NCBI GenBank assembly: GCA_034521445.1
Contig: JAXHMM010000011.1
Coordinates: 62,001 to 126,000, forward strand
Source of the DNA: Balneolaceae bacterium
GTDB lineage: Bacteria; Bacteroidota; Rhodothermia; Balneolales; Balneolaceae
Direction: 5' to 3'
DNA length: 64,000 bases
The notes beneath the pieces were generated by a model, which ran no database searches, had not been told where the DNA came from, and saw only the letters and a program-made list of their open reading frames with translations. Below are positions 7,977 through 16,434 of the stretch, one piece after another; positions within the stretch are counted from its first letter, which is position 1; every line of letters begins with the position of its first letter. The position numbers were made by a program, and so were the translations under genes.

Positions 7977-9058
7977 GCGCCCTCCTCCATCACCGCATTG
8001 AGCTTGTCCAGGTTGTCCTGCACGCGCAGGGCCTGGATCACCTCGTCGATCTCCCCCTTCATGATGTCCTCCAGGTTGTAGAGGGTCAGTCCGATGCGGT
8101 GGTCCGTGAGGCGGCTCTGGGGGTAATTATAGGTGCGGATTTTGGCGCTGCGGTCGCCCGTAGAAACCTGGCTCTTGCGTTCGGCCGCACGCTCCGCGCG
8201 CAGCTTCTCCTCCTCGCGCTCGTAGAGCTTGGTACGCAGCATGGTCATCGCCTTCTCCTTGTTCTGGTGCTGGGAGCGCTCCTGCTGGCACTCCACCACC
8301 ACGCCGGAGGGTTCGTGGGTAATGCGGATGGCAGAGTCGGTCTTGTTGACGTGCTGTCCCCCCGCCCCGCTGGCCCGGAAGGTGTCGATGCGCAGATCGG
8401 CCGTATTGATTTCGATATCCACCTCCTCGGCTTCCGGCAGCACGGCCACGGTGGCCGCCGAGGTATGCACGCGCCCCTGGGTCTCGGTCTCAGGCACACG
8501 CTGCACGCGGTGCACCCCGCTCTCGTACTTCATCTTGGAGTAGACTTCGTCGCCTTCCAGCCCGAAGACAATCTCCTTGAAGCCGCCCTTATCCCCTTCG
8601 CTGAGGGTCATTACGTTCAATTTCCAGCCCATGTGGTCAACGTAGCGCCGGTACATCTCGAACAGGTCGCCGGCAAAAATGGCGGCCTCGTCGCCGCCGG
8701 TGCCCGCGCGCACCTCCACGATGACGTTCTTGGAGTCGTCGGGATCCTTCGGGATGAGCATGAACTTGATCTTCTCCTCCAGCTTCTGCAGGCGCGGCTT
8801 GAGCTCCCTGTTCTCCTCTTCCGCCATCTCGGTGATTTCAGGGTCCTCCCCGTCCTCGATCAGCTCGCTGTTACCCTCGATCTGGCGGTTGATGGACTTG
8901 TATTCGTCGTAAAGATCCACCAGCTCCTTCAGGTCGCTGTGCTCCTTGGTCAGCTCGGTATAACGCTGGGGATCGTCGTATACAGAGGGGTCGCTCATGG
9001 CGGCGGTAACCTCCTCGAACCGCTCGCGGACCTGCTCCAGTTTCGCTTCAATATCCAT
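7973..9058 (-). CDS. prfA: Peptide chain release factor 1
   Basis: Class I release factor that reads UAA/UAG stop codons and triggers peptidyl-tRNA hydrolysis on the ribosome. The preferred start is the ATG at 9058 (MDIEAKLEQVRERFEEV), giving 361 residues, the usual length. The frame runs upstream to 9100 without resembling the family. Motifs are the PxT tripeptide as RVPETETQGRVHTS (RF1-type codon recognition rather than the SPF of RF2) and the catalytic GGQ in RASGAGGQHVNKTDSA. The gene is convergent with pckA and ends with it in a shared CTAG. No prmC methyltransferase gene is adjacent. Confidence 0.96.
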   Translation of the reverse strand: MDIEAKLEQVRERFEEVTAAMSDPSVYDDPQRYTELTKEHSDLKELVDLYDEYKSINRQIEGNSELIEDGEDPEITEMAEEENRELKPRLQKLEEKIKFMLIPKDPDDSKNVIVEVRAGTGGDEAAIFAGDLFEMYRRYVDHMGWKLNVMTLSEGDKGGFKEIVFGLEGDEVYSKMKYESGVHRVQRVPETETQGRVHTSAATVAVLPEAEEVDIEINTADLRIDTFRASGAGGQHVNKTDSAIRITHEPSGVVVECQQERSQHQNKEKAMTMLRTKLYEREEEKLRAERAAERKSQVSTGDRSAKIRTYNYPQSRLTDHRIGLTLYNLEDIMKGEIDEVIQALRVQDNLDKLNAVMEEGA

Positions 9059-9173
9059 GGGGTGCTGATAATTCGAATTCACGCGCCGGTAGGCTGTCAA
9101 AGTAGTAAAGTTCTATTACAAAATAAGGGATATTCGGCACTATTCACGGGTGGGCGGGGGTTAACTTTCACGC

Positions 9174-9192
9174 GCCAATGGGCTATATTGGC
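9174..9192. promoter_or_regulatory. Short inverted repeat upstream of purK
   Basis: GCCAAT at 9174-9179 and ATTGGC at 9187-9192 form a perfect six-base inverted repeat with a seven-base spacer, about 34 bases before the purK start. Position and symmetry suit an operator in the prfA/purK divergent promoter region, but no known repressor motif is recognised. Confidence 0.3.
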
Positions 9193-9225
9193 CCTTCATT
9201 CTTCGCAACGTAAAGCACAGTCCCC

Positions 9226-10383
9226 GTGTCCAACCCCCTTAGCGCCCGCTACCGGCTCGGCTTCCTGGGAGCCGGCCAGCTCGCCCGCATGTCCGGCCTC
9301 CAGGCCTTCCGTTTCGGCATCCAGGTCGGCGTTTTCTCCGACCGCGAGGAAAACGAGCCGGTCCAGTTCATGACCCCCCATTCCCGTTCCGGTTCCTTCG
9401 ATTCGGAGGTGGACCTTGCCGAATTCGCCCGAACCTGTGACGTACTCACCCTGGAGAACGAATTCATCGACTCGGAGGTGCTGGCCGCCGCCCAGGAGTC
9501 GAGCGGAACGCCCATCTATCCCTCCCCGGCCAGCTTCGCCCTCATTGAGAACAAGCTGATTGAGAAACAGACCTTCGAGAAGGCCGGCATCCCGGTCACT
9601 CCCTACGCCCTGGTGGAGGGCGAGCAGGAGCTCAAGGCCTTCGGGGCCGAACACGGCTGGCCCTACCTGCTGAAATCCTCCAAGGGCGGCTACGACGGCT
9701 ACGGCAACGAGACCGTGGACGACCTGGAGGAGGCGGTCCGGGCCTACCGTGACCTGGGAGGCGAAAAGGGGCGGGATATTGTGGCGGAAGCCTTCGTGGA
9801 TTTCACCCATGAGCTGGCCGTACAGGTGGCTCGCAACGAAACCGGCCACGTGGTTTATCCCTGCTGCGAGACGGTTCAGGAAGAGCACATCTGCGTGGCG
9901 GTGCGCTCTCCCGCGCCGGTGGACGAGTCGGTGCGGCAGCGGGCGCAGCAGCTGGCGGTGGCCGCCACCGAGGCCATCGACGGCCGAGGCATCTTCGCCT
10001 ACGAATTTTTCCTTACCCCGGAAGGCGAGGTGCTGCTGAACGAATCGGCCCCGCGCCCCCACAACTCCGGCCACTACACCATCGAGGGCTGCGTGACCTC
10101 CCAGTTTGAGAACCACGTGCGGGCCGTGCTGGGCCTGCCCCTCGGGGATCCCTCGCTGCGCACCCCGGCCGTAACCATGGTGAACCTGCTGGGCGCCCAC
10201 CGGCGTGATGCCCGGGTGGACCACGCCCTGTCGGCCGTGGCCGAAAAGGACGGCCACCTGCATGTCTACGGCAAGCTCGACAGCAAGCCCGGCCGCAAGA
10301 TGGGACACTACACCCTGCTGGGTGAAGATCCCGAGGCCACCTACCGGCGCGCCTGGGAGCTGGCCTCCGGCATTGAAATTTAG
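9226..10383 (+). CDS. purK: N5-carboxyaminoimidazole ribonucleotide synthase
   Basis: ATP-grasp enzyme that carboxylates aminoimidazole ribonucleotide with bicarbonate in de novo purine synthesis; its product is the substrate of PurE. The 385-residue protein starts at GTG 9226 (SNPLSARYRLGFLGAGQLARM). It has the nucleotide-binding GAGQLARM, the ATP-grasp segment PYLLKSSKGGYDGYGN, and the metal/active-site stretch FFLTPEGEVLLNESAPRPHNSGH followed by TIEGCVTSQFENHVRAV. These are all classical PurK signatures. purE follows 139 bases downstream on the same strand, so the two steps are encoded together. Confidence 0.95.
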   Translation: MSNPLSARYRLGFLGAGQLARMSGLQAFRFGIQVGVFSDREENEPVQFMTPHSRSGSFDSEVDLAEFARTCDVLTLENEFIDSEVLAAAQESSGTPIYPSPASFALIENKLIEKQTFEKAGIPVTPYALVEGEQELKAFGAEHGWPYLLKSSKGGYDGYGNETVDDLEEAVRAYRDLGGEKGRDIVAEAFVDFTHELAVQVARNETGHVVYPCCETVQEEHICVAVRSPAPVDESVRQRAQQLAVAATEAIDGRGIFAYEFFLTPEGEVLLNESAPRPHNSGHYTIEGCVTSQFENHVRAVLGLPLGDPSLRTPAVTMVNLLGAHRRDARVDHALSAVAEKDGHLHVYGKLDSKPGRKMGHYTLLGEDPEATYRRAWELASGIEI

Positions 10384-10522
10384 GGGGAGGGCGTCCGGGA
10401 TCGTCCCCGCAGGAAGCCTCCACGGCTGTGCCTTGCCCGTTGTTTGTTTCCCCGCTGATCGGTTTATTGCAGTCGGGATTTACACGTTTTTTAACCGCCT
10501 CTGACCTGAAATCCGGATCGAT

Positions 10523-11014
10523 ATGAGTGACAAAAACACCCGCGTAGGAGTCATCATGGGCAGCGACAGCGACTGGCCCACCATGAAGGAGGCCTGCCAG
10601 ATCCTGGACCGTTTCGGCATCGCCTACGAAAAAAAGGTGGTATCGGCGCACCGTACGCCCGACATGATGGCCGAATACGGCAAGAGTGCGCGGGATCGGG
10701 GCCTGAAAGTGATCATCGCAGGCGCCGGCGGTGCGGCGCACCTTCCCGGCATGACCGCCGCCTACACCACCCTGCCTGTCATCGGCGTGCCGGTGAAGAC
10801 CAGCGCGCTGGGCGGCGTGGACAGCCTCTATTCCATCGTGCAGATGCCGGGAGGCGTGCCCGTGGCCACCGTGGCCATCGGCAAGGCCAAGAACGCCGGT
10901 CTGCTGGCCGCCCGCATCCTGGGGGCGGAAGACCCGGACGTGGCGGAGCAGCTTGAAGCCTATCACCGGGAGATGGCCGAGGAATCGGAAAAGAAAACTC
11001 GGAATCTCACCTGA
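10523..11014 (+). CDS. purE: N5-carboxyaminoimidazole ribonucleotide mutase
   Basis: Moves the carboxyl group of N5-CAIR to C4 to make CAIR, completing the PurK-PurE pair. The 163-residue length is typical of class I PurE. Signatures are [18 protein letters not shown], the catalytic [12 protein letters not shown], and [15 protein letters not shown]. The C-terminal stretch includes [20 protein letters not shown]. The gene starts at an ATG at 10523 and ends 17 bases before an SDR gene. The presence of PurK excludes the class II (animal-type) PurE route. Confidence 0.96.
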   Translation: MSDKNTRVGVIMGSDSDWPTMKEACQILDRFGIAYEKKVVSAHRTPDMMAEYGKSARDRGLKVIIAGAGGAAHLPGMTAAYTTLPVIGVPVKTSALGGVDSLYSIVQMPGGVPVATVAIGKAKNAGLLAARILGAEDPDVAEQLEAYHREMAEESEKKTRNLT

Positions 11015-11031
11015 ACCGCAATTCCAGGGAC

Positions 11032-11838
11032 ATGAAGACAGCCGAACCGGAAAGCGCGCCTGTAGCCTTGATAACGGGTGCTTCCGGCGGCATTGGCATG
11101 GAACTGGCGCGGGTGCATGCCGCCCACGGGCATGATCTCGTGCTGGTCGCGCGGCGGGAGGAGCGCCTGCGCGAACTGGGGGAGGAACTCGGCGAGGCGC
11201 ACGGAATCCGGGCCACGGTGGTGCCGGCCGATCTTGCCACCGCCGGAGGACCCGAGAACGTTTACCGACGCACGCAGGAAGCCGGCATCCGCGTGCGCTA
11301 CCTGGTCAACAATGCCGGGATCGGCGACTTCGGACCCTTCGCCGAATCCGACTGGCAGAAACAGTCCGACATGATCGGCATTAATGTCACCTCCCTGACG
11401 CGGCTCACGCACCTCTACCTGCCGGACATGGTGGAGGCGGGGCGGGGACGCATCCTGAACGTGGCCTCCACGGCCGCCTTCGTCCCGGGTCCCCTCATGA
11501 GCGTCTACTACGCAACCAAGCACTACGTGCTGGCCTTTTCGGAATCCCTCTATACCGAACTGCGGGGGGACGGCGTCACGGTTACCGCGCTCTGCCCCGG
11601 ACCCACCCGCAGCGGGTTCCAGTCCACCGCCGAAATGCAGGAGTCCGGCCTGTTCGACTACCAGGTGGTGGCAGGCGCGCGCGAGGTGGCGGAATACGGA
11701 TTCAAACAGATGATGAAAGGCCGTCCCGTGGCCATCCACGGCTGGGCCAACAAGATCAGCATGCAGGCGGTGCGCCTCTCCCCCCGGTCGGTGGTGCGGA
11801 AGATGGTGCACACCATGCAGAAACCCAGGTCCCAATAG
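11032..11838 (+). CDS. Short-chain dehydrogenase/reductase
   Basis: A cytoplasmic NAD(P)-dependent oxidoreductase of unknown substrate. The 268-residue protein has the Rossmann TGASGGIG motif near residue 15, VNNAGIG around residue 95, and the catalytic Ser/Tyr/Lys as NVASTAAFVPGPLMSVYYATK. CPGPTRSGF follows the active site. This pattern fits the DltE/YqjQ-like classical SDRs often annotated as acyl- or ketoacyl-type reductases, but substrate cannot be inferred. It lies 17 bases after purE and five bases before a GNAT gene, so it is likely part of the same transcript. Confidence 0.85.
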   Translation: MKTAEPESAPVALITGASGGIGMELARVHAAHGHDLVLVARREERLRELGEELGEAHGIRATVVPADLATAGGPENVYRRTQEAGIRVRYLVNNAGIGDFGPFAESDWQKQSDMIGINVTSLTRLTHLYLPDMVEAGRGRILNVASTAAFVPGPLMSVYYATKHYVLAFSESLYTELRGDGVTVTALCPGPTRSGFQSTAEMQESGLFDYQVVAGAREVAEYGFKQMMKGRPVAIHGWANKISMQAVRLSPRSVVRKMVHTMQKPRSQ

Positions 11839-11842
11839 ACCC

Positions 11843-12340
11843 ATGATTCAAAGGGCAGGCCCACAGCACCTCGGGGAGATTACCCGAATCTACAACCAAG
11901 CGGTGGAGGCGGGCCTTAGAACCGCCCACCTGGAGGCCCGCTCCCGGGAGCAGCAGGAGGCGTGGCTTCGGCGACATCTTGACGATCCCTACCCCGTTTT
12001 TGTGGATGAACGTGAAGACGAGCTGGTGGGATGGTTTTCCGTCTCTCCCTACCGGCCGGGTCGCGGAGCCCTCGACGGGGTGGCCGAGATCAGCTACTAC
12101 GTCGATTTCCGCCACCACAAGGAGGGCATTGCCACAGGACTCATGGAACATGCCCTGGCCTACTGCCGGGAACAGGGCTTGAGGATACTGGTAGCCCTCC
12201 TGATCGAAGGCAACACCGGCAGCGTGCACCTGCTCAAGAAATTCGACTTCAAGCTCTGGGGCGTCATCCCTCAGGCCGTAGAATACCAGCACGAGTACTA
12301 CGACCACATCTACATGGGCAGGGACATTACAGACAGCTGA
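11843..12340 (+). CDS. GNAT N-acetyltransferase (phosphinothricin acetyltransferase-like)
   Basis: Predicted acetyl-CoA-dependent N-acetyltransferase of 165 residues. The opening IQRAGPQHLGEITRIYNQAV and the middle AEISYYVDFRHHKEGIATGLMEH resemble the Pat/Bar and YwnH-type GNATs that acetylate amino-acid-like substrates. Within that stretch HHKEGIATGLM aligns with the acetyl-CoA pyrophosphate-binding loop (R/QxxGxA). The end FDFKLWGVIPQAVEY is also typical of this branch. It follows the SDR gene by five bases. The natural substrate is unknown. Confidence 0.8.
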   Translation: MIQRAGPQHLGEITRIYNQAVEAGLRTAHLEARSREQQEAWLRRHLDDPYPVFVDEREDELVGWFSVSPYRPGRGALDGVAEISYYVDFRHHKEGIATGLMEHALAYCREQGLRILVALLIEGNTGSVHLLKKFDFKLWGVIPQAVEYQHEYYDHIYMGRDITDS

Positions 12341-12423
12341 AAACGCGGGCCGAGGTTGCCCAAGGCCTTTAACCAAGCCCAAACATTGGTTATACTGTTC
12401 CTGTAACATTCACTCCATCCCCT

Positions 12424-12582
12424 ATGCTTATGCAAGTGCTCTGGCTGCTGGTACCCTTCGGGCTGCTCTACCTGGTGTACCGCTGGAACCGCAAGAGACT
12501 CAACGAGCCGCGTGAGCGCTGGGAACGTTTCTGGGAAATCCGCAGCCAGGCCCACGACACCCATCGCAACGAAAAAGGATGA
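12424..12582 (+). CDS. Small single-pass membrane protein, 52 residues
   Basis: A short frame from ATG 12424 to TGA 12580-12582; an alternative ATG lies at 12430. The product begins MLMQVLWLLVPFGLLYLVY, a hydrophobic segment long enough to cross the membrane once. A charged tail rich in Arg and Glu follows (RWNRKRLNEPRERWERF) and ends HRNEKG. Codon use resembles the surrounding GC-rich genes. It lies between the GNAT gene and the RRM gene on the same strand. No family is recognised and nothing indicates function. A coding call rests on the clear transmembrane-plus-basic-tail architecture. Confidence 0.5.
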   Translation: MLMQVLWLLVPFGLLYLVYRWNRKRLNEPRERWERFWEIRSQAHDTHRNEKG

Positions 12583-12740
12583 TCTAAAAATACCTGTTGC
12601 TATTGAACACGAAAGTGTCGTAACATGCATCTCGTGGGATGAATGACGACCGTTCTGATTGCGCTGCCCAAAGCTGCCTTTCCGCTTAGACCGCACGACA
12701 TGCCTTCCCTTCACGCTAATAACAATGTACGATACGACCG

Positions 12741-13019
12741 ATGAACATTTACGTAGGTAATCTTAGCTACAACATCTCGGATGACGACCTGAGAGAACTT
12801 TTTGAAGAATTTGGCGAAGTGGATACCGCAAAGGTAATCACCGACCGCGAAACCGGCCGCAGCAAGGGCTTCGGCTTCGTGGAAATGCCGGACGATGACG
12901 ACGCCCGCGCCGCCATCGAAGAACTGGACGGCGATGAAATCGACGGACGCACGGTGAAGGTTAACAAGGCCCGTCCCAAGGAAGAGAAGAGCGGAGGAGG
13001 CGGCCGCTACGGACGCTAG
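12741..13019 (+). CDS. RNA-binding protein with single RRM domain
   Basis: A 92-residue RNA-binding protein of the bacterial RRM (Rbp/cyanobacterial-type) group. It has RNP2 as IYVGNL at residues 3-8 and RNP1 as KGFGFVEM around residue 43, with the expected spacing. A short Gly-rich tail (KSGGGGRYGR) ends the protein. Such proteins bind single-stranded RNA and are often cold-induced, which is family knowledge and not shown here. The gene stands alone, with about 158 bases of untranslated sequence before it and an intrinsic terminator after it. Confidence 0.92.
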   Translation: MNIYVGNLSYNISDDDLRELFEEFGEVDTAKVITDRETGRSKGFGFVEMPDDDDARAAIEELDGDEIDGRTVKVNKARPKEEKSGGGGRYGR

Positions 13020-13047
13020 TCCCGGTCACCTTACGAATGGCATAGCC

Positions 13048-13083
13048 ATGCCCTCTCCGACCACGTCGGGGAGGGCATTTTTA
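13048..13083 (+). terminator. Rho-independent terminator after the RRM gene
   Basis: ATGCCCTC at 13048-13055 pairs with GAGGGCAT at 13071-13078, with further pairing of TCCGA and TCGGG inside, and a T-rich run follows. It separates the RRM gene from the convergent dnaJ. Confidence 0.85.
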
Positions 13084-13084
13084 T

Positions 13085-14242
13085 TCAGGTAAAGACGTCC
13101 TTGATCTTCGAGAAGAAGCCCTTGCTGTCGTCCTGCTTGTTCTCAATGGCAAAGTTGGGATTCTCGCGAAGCGCCTCCATATGCTTGCGCTCGCTGGTGT
13201 TCAAGTCCCGGGGAATGTATACGTTTACCCGGATAAACTCATCGCCAATACCGCTGTTGTTGAGTCCCTGTATGCCCTTGTCCTTCATGCGCAGCAGCTT
13301 GCCGGGCTGGGTGCCCTCTTCAATCGTGATCCTGGCTTTGCCTTTCAGGGTGGGCACCTCCACCTCGGTGCCCAGGATGGCGTCGGGCACGGTCAGCAGC
13401 AGGTCGTAGTAGATGTCGTTGCCGTCCCGCTCAAAATGCTCGTGCTCCTCTTCCTCGATAAGCACGATCAGGTTGCCGGGATCCCCTCCCCTCATGCCCG
13501 CGTTGCCCTTGCCGCGCAGGGTGATGTAGTTGCCCTTGGAAACGCCTGAGGGCACGTTGATCTTCACCTGCTCCTGCCCTTTCATGCGGCCCTCGCCGCT
13601 GCATTCCGAGCAGGTGTTGCGGATGATGCGCCCCTCCCCGTTACACTCGGGACAGGGCTGCACGTTGACCATCTGTCCCAGCATGGTGCGGTGCACCTGG
13701 CGCACCTCGCCCATGCCGTTGCAGGTGCCGCAGGTCTCGAAATCCTCTTCGGTCTCCGCGCCTGTGCCGTTGCACTCCTTGCAGGTGACAAACTTCTTGA
13801 CCTTCAGCTTCTTTTCGGTGCCGAAGGCGATGTCCTCCAGGGAGAGTTTGATGCGCAGTTTCATGTCGGAGCCCTGCTGGCCCCGCTGGCGTCCGCCCTG
13901 CCCGCGGCCTCGTCCGCCTCCCCCGAAAAATTCCGAACCGAAGATCTCGCTGAAGCGGCTGAAGATGTCGTCGAAACCCACGTTTTCGTAGGCGCCGCCC
14001 CGGCCTCCAAATCCGCCGTTCATGCCTTCGTGGCCGAACTGGTCGTAGCGCTGGCGCGTCTCGGGATCGCGAAGCACCTCGTAGGCCTCCGAAGCCGCCT
14101 TGAACTTCTCCTCGGCCTCGGGATTGTCCTTGTTGCGGTCCGGGTGGTACTTCATGGCCAGCTTGCGATAGGCCTTTTTAATCTCGTCCTGGTCGGCATT
14201 CCGGCTGACTCCCAGGATTTCGTAATAATCTTGCTTGGGCAT
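13085..14242 (-). CDS. dnaJ: Chaperone DnaJ (Hsp40)
   Basis: Co-chaperone that delivers unfolded clients to DnaK and stimulates its ATPase in the cytoplasm. The 385-residue protein has the J domain with the HPD motif ([11 protein letters not shown]), a Gly/Phe-rich linker ([17 protein letters not shown]), and all four CxxCxGxG zinc modules ([32 protein letters not shown]). Two C-terminal substrate-binding domains follow. It sits 20 bases downstream of grpE on the same strand. dnaK and hrcA are not in the window. Confidence 0.97.
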   Translation of the reverse strand: MPKQDYYEILGVSRNADQDEIKKAYRKLAMKYHPDRNKDNPEAEEKFKAASEAYEVLRDPETRQRYDQFGHEGMNGGFGGRGGAYENVGFDDIFSRFSEIFGSEFFGGGGRGRGQGGRQRGQQGSDMKLRIKLSLEDIAFGTEKKLKVKKFVTCKECNGTGAETEEDFETCGTCNGMGEVRQVHRTMLGQMVNVQPCPECNGEGRIIRNTCSECSGEGRMKGQEQVKINVPSGVSKGNYITLRGKGNAGMRGGDPGNLIVLIEEEEHEHFERDGNDIYYDLLLTVPDAILGTEVEVPTLKGKARITIEEGTQPGKLLRMKDKGIQGLNNSGIGDEFIRVNVYIPRDLNTSERKHMEALRENPNFAIENKQDDSKGFFSKIKDVFT

Positions 14243-14262
14243 ATAAGTTCAGGAATTGGCGG

Positions 14263-14961
14263 TTACTCGCTTACAATGACTTTGGCGTGGCGGATGGTGC
14301 GTTCACCTATGCGGTAGCCGTTCTCGATGACCTGCAGTACCATGTCGCTGTCGACGTCGTCGCCTTCGGGCTTCCGGCGCATCATGGCGTCGTGAATGTC
14401 CACGTCGAAGGGCACCATCTCCTCGTCTATGCGCTCCACCCCGTGCTTGCGGAGCACCTCCTCGAATTTCTCGGCCACCAGGTTGACCCCGTCCATCAGC
14501 GTGTCCGGCACGTCGAGGTCTTCGGCCGCCTTCAGCGTGCGGCGCAGGTCGTCGTTCACCGAGAGGAAATCCTCCAGGGCATTGGCCTTGGCCGTCTCGT
14601 AAATCTGGGCGCGGTCGCGCTGCACCCTTTTGCGGAAATTGTCCATTTCGGCCGTCTTGCGCAGGTTGCTCTCCTTGAGGCTGCCGACCTCCTGCTCCAT
14701 CTCCTGGATGTAGCGGTCGCGCTCGGCCAGTGCGGCTACCAGCTCCTTGCGATCAATCTCTTGGTAGGTGGAGATATCGGGTCCAATGAAGCCGGAGGGC
14801 GTCTCGCCTTCGCCGCCCTCCCTCGACTGCGGTTGGCCGGCCTGCCGGTCGCCGGAGGCCTGCTGCTGTCCGCCCTGCGCTCCCCCCTGTCCGTCGGCGG
14901 TGGCGGACACCTTCTCGGAGTCCCGCTGCTGCTGTTCCTGTTCCTTGCTGGATTCGCTCAT
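14263..14961 (-). CDS. grpE: Nucleotide exchange factor GrpE
   Basis: Releases ADP from DnaK. The protein has 232 residues, longer than the usual 190-200 because of an N-terminal region of about 80 residues rich in Gln, Ser, Glu and Gly (SSKEQEQQQRDSEKV). The core has the coiled-coil segment ELVAALAERDRYIQEMEQEV, then MDNFRKRVQRDRAQI. The beta-wing region ends GDDVDSDMVLQVIENGYRIG with RTIRHAKVIVSE, a classical GrpE tail. It is upstream of dnaJ in the same operon. No CIRCE-type operator was recognised in front of it. Confidence 0.95.
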   Translation of the reverse strand: MSESSKEQEQQQRDSEKVSATADGQGGAQGGQQQASGDRQAGQPQSREGGEGETPSGFIGPDISTYQEIDRKELVAALAERDRYIQEMEQEVGSLKESNLRKTAEMDNFRKRVQRDRAQIYETAKANALEDFLSVNDDLRRTLKAAEDLDVPDTLMDGVNLVAEKFEEVLRKHGVERIDEEMVPFDVDIHDAMMRRKPEGDDVDSDMVLQVIENGYRIGERTIRHAKVIVSE

Positions 14962-15117
14962 GAAAAAGTCGTTTATGCGTCTGTATTGGGGTTTGCTTCA
15001 GGCAGCCTTATGAAAGCAAATAACATGCCATCAAATATTGCGGCCGCCGGTACTGTCAAAGTTACGCAATCTGGCGCAATTCCCTGAAGGGTTGTGCAAG
15101 ACCTGTCGCGGTCGGAC

Positions 15118-15510
15118 CTACGCTGCGTCTTCTTCGTAGAAGACCTCGATCATGTTGCCGTCGGGGTCCGAGATGAACACAAAACGGCCCCGCTTGCGGT
15201 TGGCCGGTCCGCTCATGATGGTCACTTCATGCTCGCGAAAATACTCGGCCAGCTCGTCCACCCGGTCCGGAGAATCCACGTAGAAGCCGAAATGGTCCAC
15301 CCGGTAGTCGCGCGAGGTGGGGTCGTAGCTGGTCTCGGCCTCCACAAGTACGATGGTGTCCTCTTCGCCCACCCGGTAGACGGCCATGCTCTTGCCCATC
15401 TTGCGGACCAGCTCGAAGCCGAGGACCTCTCCGTAAAACTCCTCCGCCCTGTTAATGTCGTTGACCCGGATGGTGATGTGATTGATGCCCGATGGTTCGA
15501 ATTTTGCCAT
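15118..15510 (-). CDS. VOC (glyoxalase/bleomycin-resistance fold) protein
   Basis: A 130-residue vicinal-oxygen-chelate protein. It opens with INHITIRVNDINRAEEFYGE, which includes the first metal-ligand histidine, and has VLGFELVRKMGKSMAVYRVG. The second half has VDHFGFYVDSPDRVDELAEY and ends FVFISDPDGNMIEVFYEE, with the glutamate that usually completes the metal site. It is likely a lyase, dioxygenase or lactoylglutathione-lyase-like enzyme, but substrate is unknown. It is a single gene transcribed away from rsmI. Confidence 0.85.
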   Translation of the reverse strand: MAKFEPSGINHITIRVNDINRAEEFYGEVLGFELVRKMGKSMAVYRVGEEDTIVLVEAETSYDPTSRDYRVDHFGFYVDSPDRVDELAEYFREHEVTIMSGPANRKRGRFVFISDPDGNMIEVFYEEDAA

Positions 15511-15630
15511 AATTTGTCTTTAAAGTCTAAAGGTCTGATACGTTTCATGGTCCAAACGGGCAGCTACCTGCCCCGGACCTGTTCATCAGGGAATAATACC
15601 ATTTTTGGCGCAGACGTTCATTTATTGGGC

Positions 15631-15660
15631 ACGGGGAGGCGGGGCACATTGCCTCCCCGT
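15631..15660. promoter_or_regulatory. Perfect 10-bp stem-loop between VOC gene and rsmI
   Basis: ACGGGGAGGC at 15631-15640 and GCCTCCCCGT at 15651-15660 are exact inverted repeats around a 10-base loop. The element lies in the divergent intergenic space 15511-15750 and has no clear T-run on either side. It may be a leader structure or a bidirectional factor-dependent terminator. Confidence 0.45.
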
Positions 15661-15750
15661 TACATAGTTCCCTAATTTTACTATTTTCCCGACCGTGCAA
15701 ATAAAGCTTGAATTCCCGGACCACAAACCCTAACCGACGGTATCCCGCCC

Positions 15751-16434
15751 GTGAGTACCCTTTACCTGGTCGCGACCCCCATCGGCAACCTGGACGATCT
15801 CTCCCCGAGGGCCGTGGAGGTGCTCTCCTCGGTGGCGCAGATTGCCTGCGAGGACACGCGAACCTCGGGCGTGCTGCTGCAGCGGTACGGCATCTCCACC
15901 CCCACCTTCGCCTTCCACCAGCACAACGAGCACCAGAAATTGGCGCACCTGCTTAACCTGCTGGACGCCAACCGGGAGGTGGCGCTGATCTCCGACGCCG
16001 GCATGCCGGGCATCTCCGACCCGGGATTCCTGCCTGCGCGTGAGGCCTGGAAAGCCGGCCATACCGTTTCGGCCATACCCGGACCTGACGCGGCAACCAC
16101 CGCCCTGGTGGCCAGCGGACTCCCCTGCGACCGCTACGTCTACGAGGGGTTCCTGCCGGCCAAAAAGGGACGCCAGAAACAGCTCAGGCAGCTGACCGAA
16201 GAGGAGCGCACCGTGGTGCTCTACGAAAGTCCCCGCCGCCTGCTGAAACTCCTGGAGGAGCTGGAGACGTACATGGGAGGCGAGCGCATGGTGGCCGTGG
16301 CGCGCGAGCTCACCAAGAAATTCGAAGAGGTTGTGCGCGGCCCCCTGCACCGTATCGCCTCCGACTTCACCGCGCGCAACGAAATACGAGGTGAAATCAC
16401 CGTAATCATAGCCCCCAAGGACTACCGCGAATGA
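15751..16434 (+). CDS. rsmI: 16S rRNA (cytidine-1402-2'-O)-methyltransferase
   Basis: Methylates the ribose of C1402 in the ribosomal P site using S-adenosylmethionine. The 227-residue protein starts at GTG 15751 (STLYLVATPIGNLDD), the family's conserved N terminus. It has IACEDTRTSGVLL, LISDAGMPGISDPG and FEGFLPAKKGRQ-like signatures (YEGFLPAKKGRQKQL), then LYESPRRLLKLLEEL. The C-terminal extension found in some members is absent. Its stop overlaps the start of lnt by four bases (ATGA), implying coupled translation. Confidence 0.95.
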   Translation: MSTLYLVATPIGNLDDLSPRAVEVLSSVAQIACEDTRTSGVLLQRYGISTPTFAFHQHNEHQKLAHLLNLLDANREVALISDAGMPGISDPGFLPAREAWKAGHTVSAIPGPDAATTALVASGLPCDRYVYEGFLPAKKGRQKQLRQLTEEERTVVLYESPRRLLKLLEELETYMGGERMVAVARELTKKFEEVVRGPLHRIASDFTARNEIRGEITVIIAPKDYRE

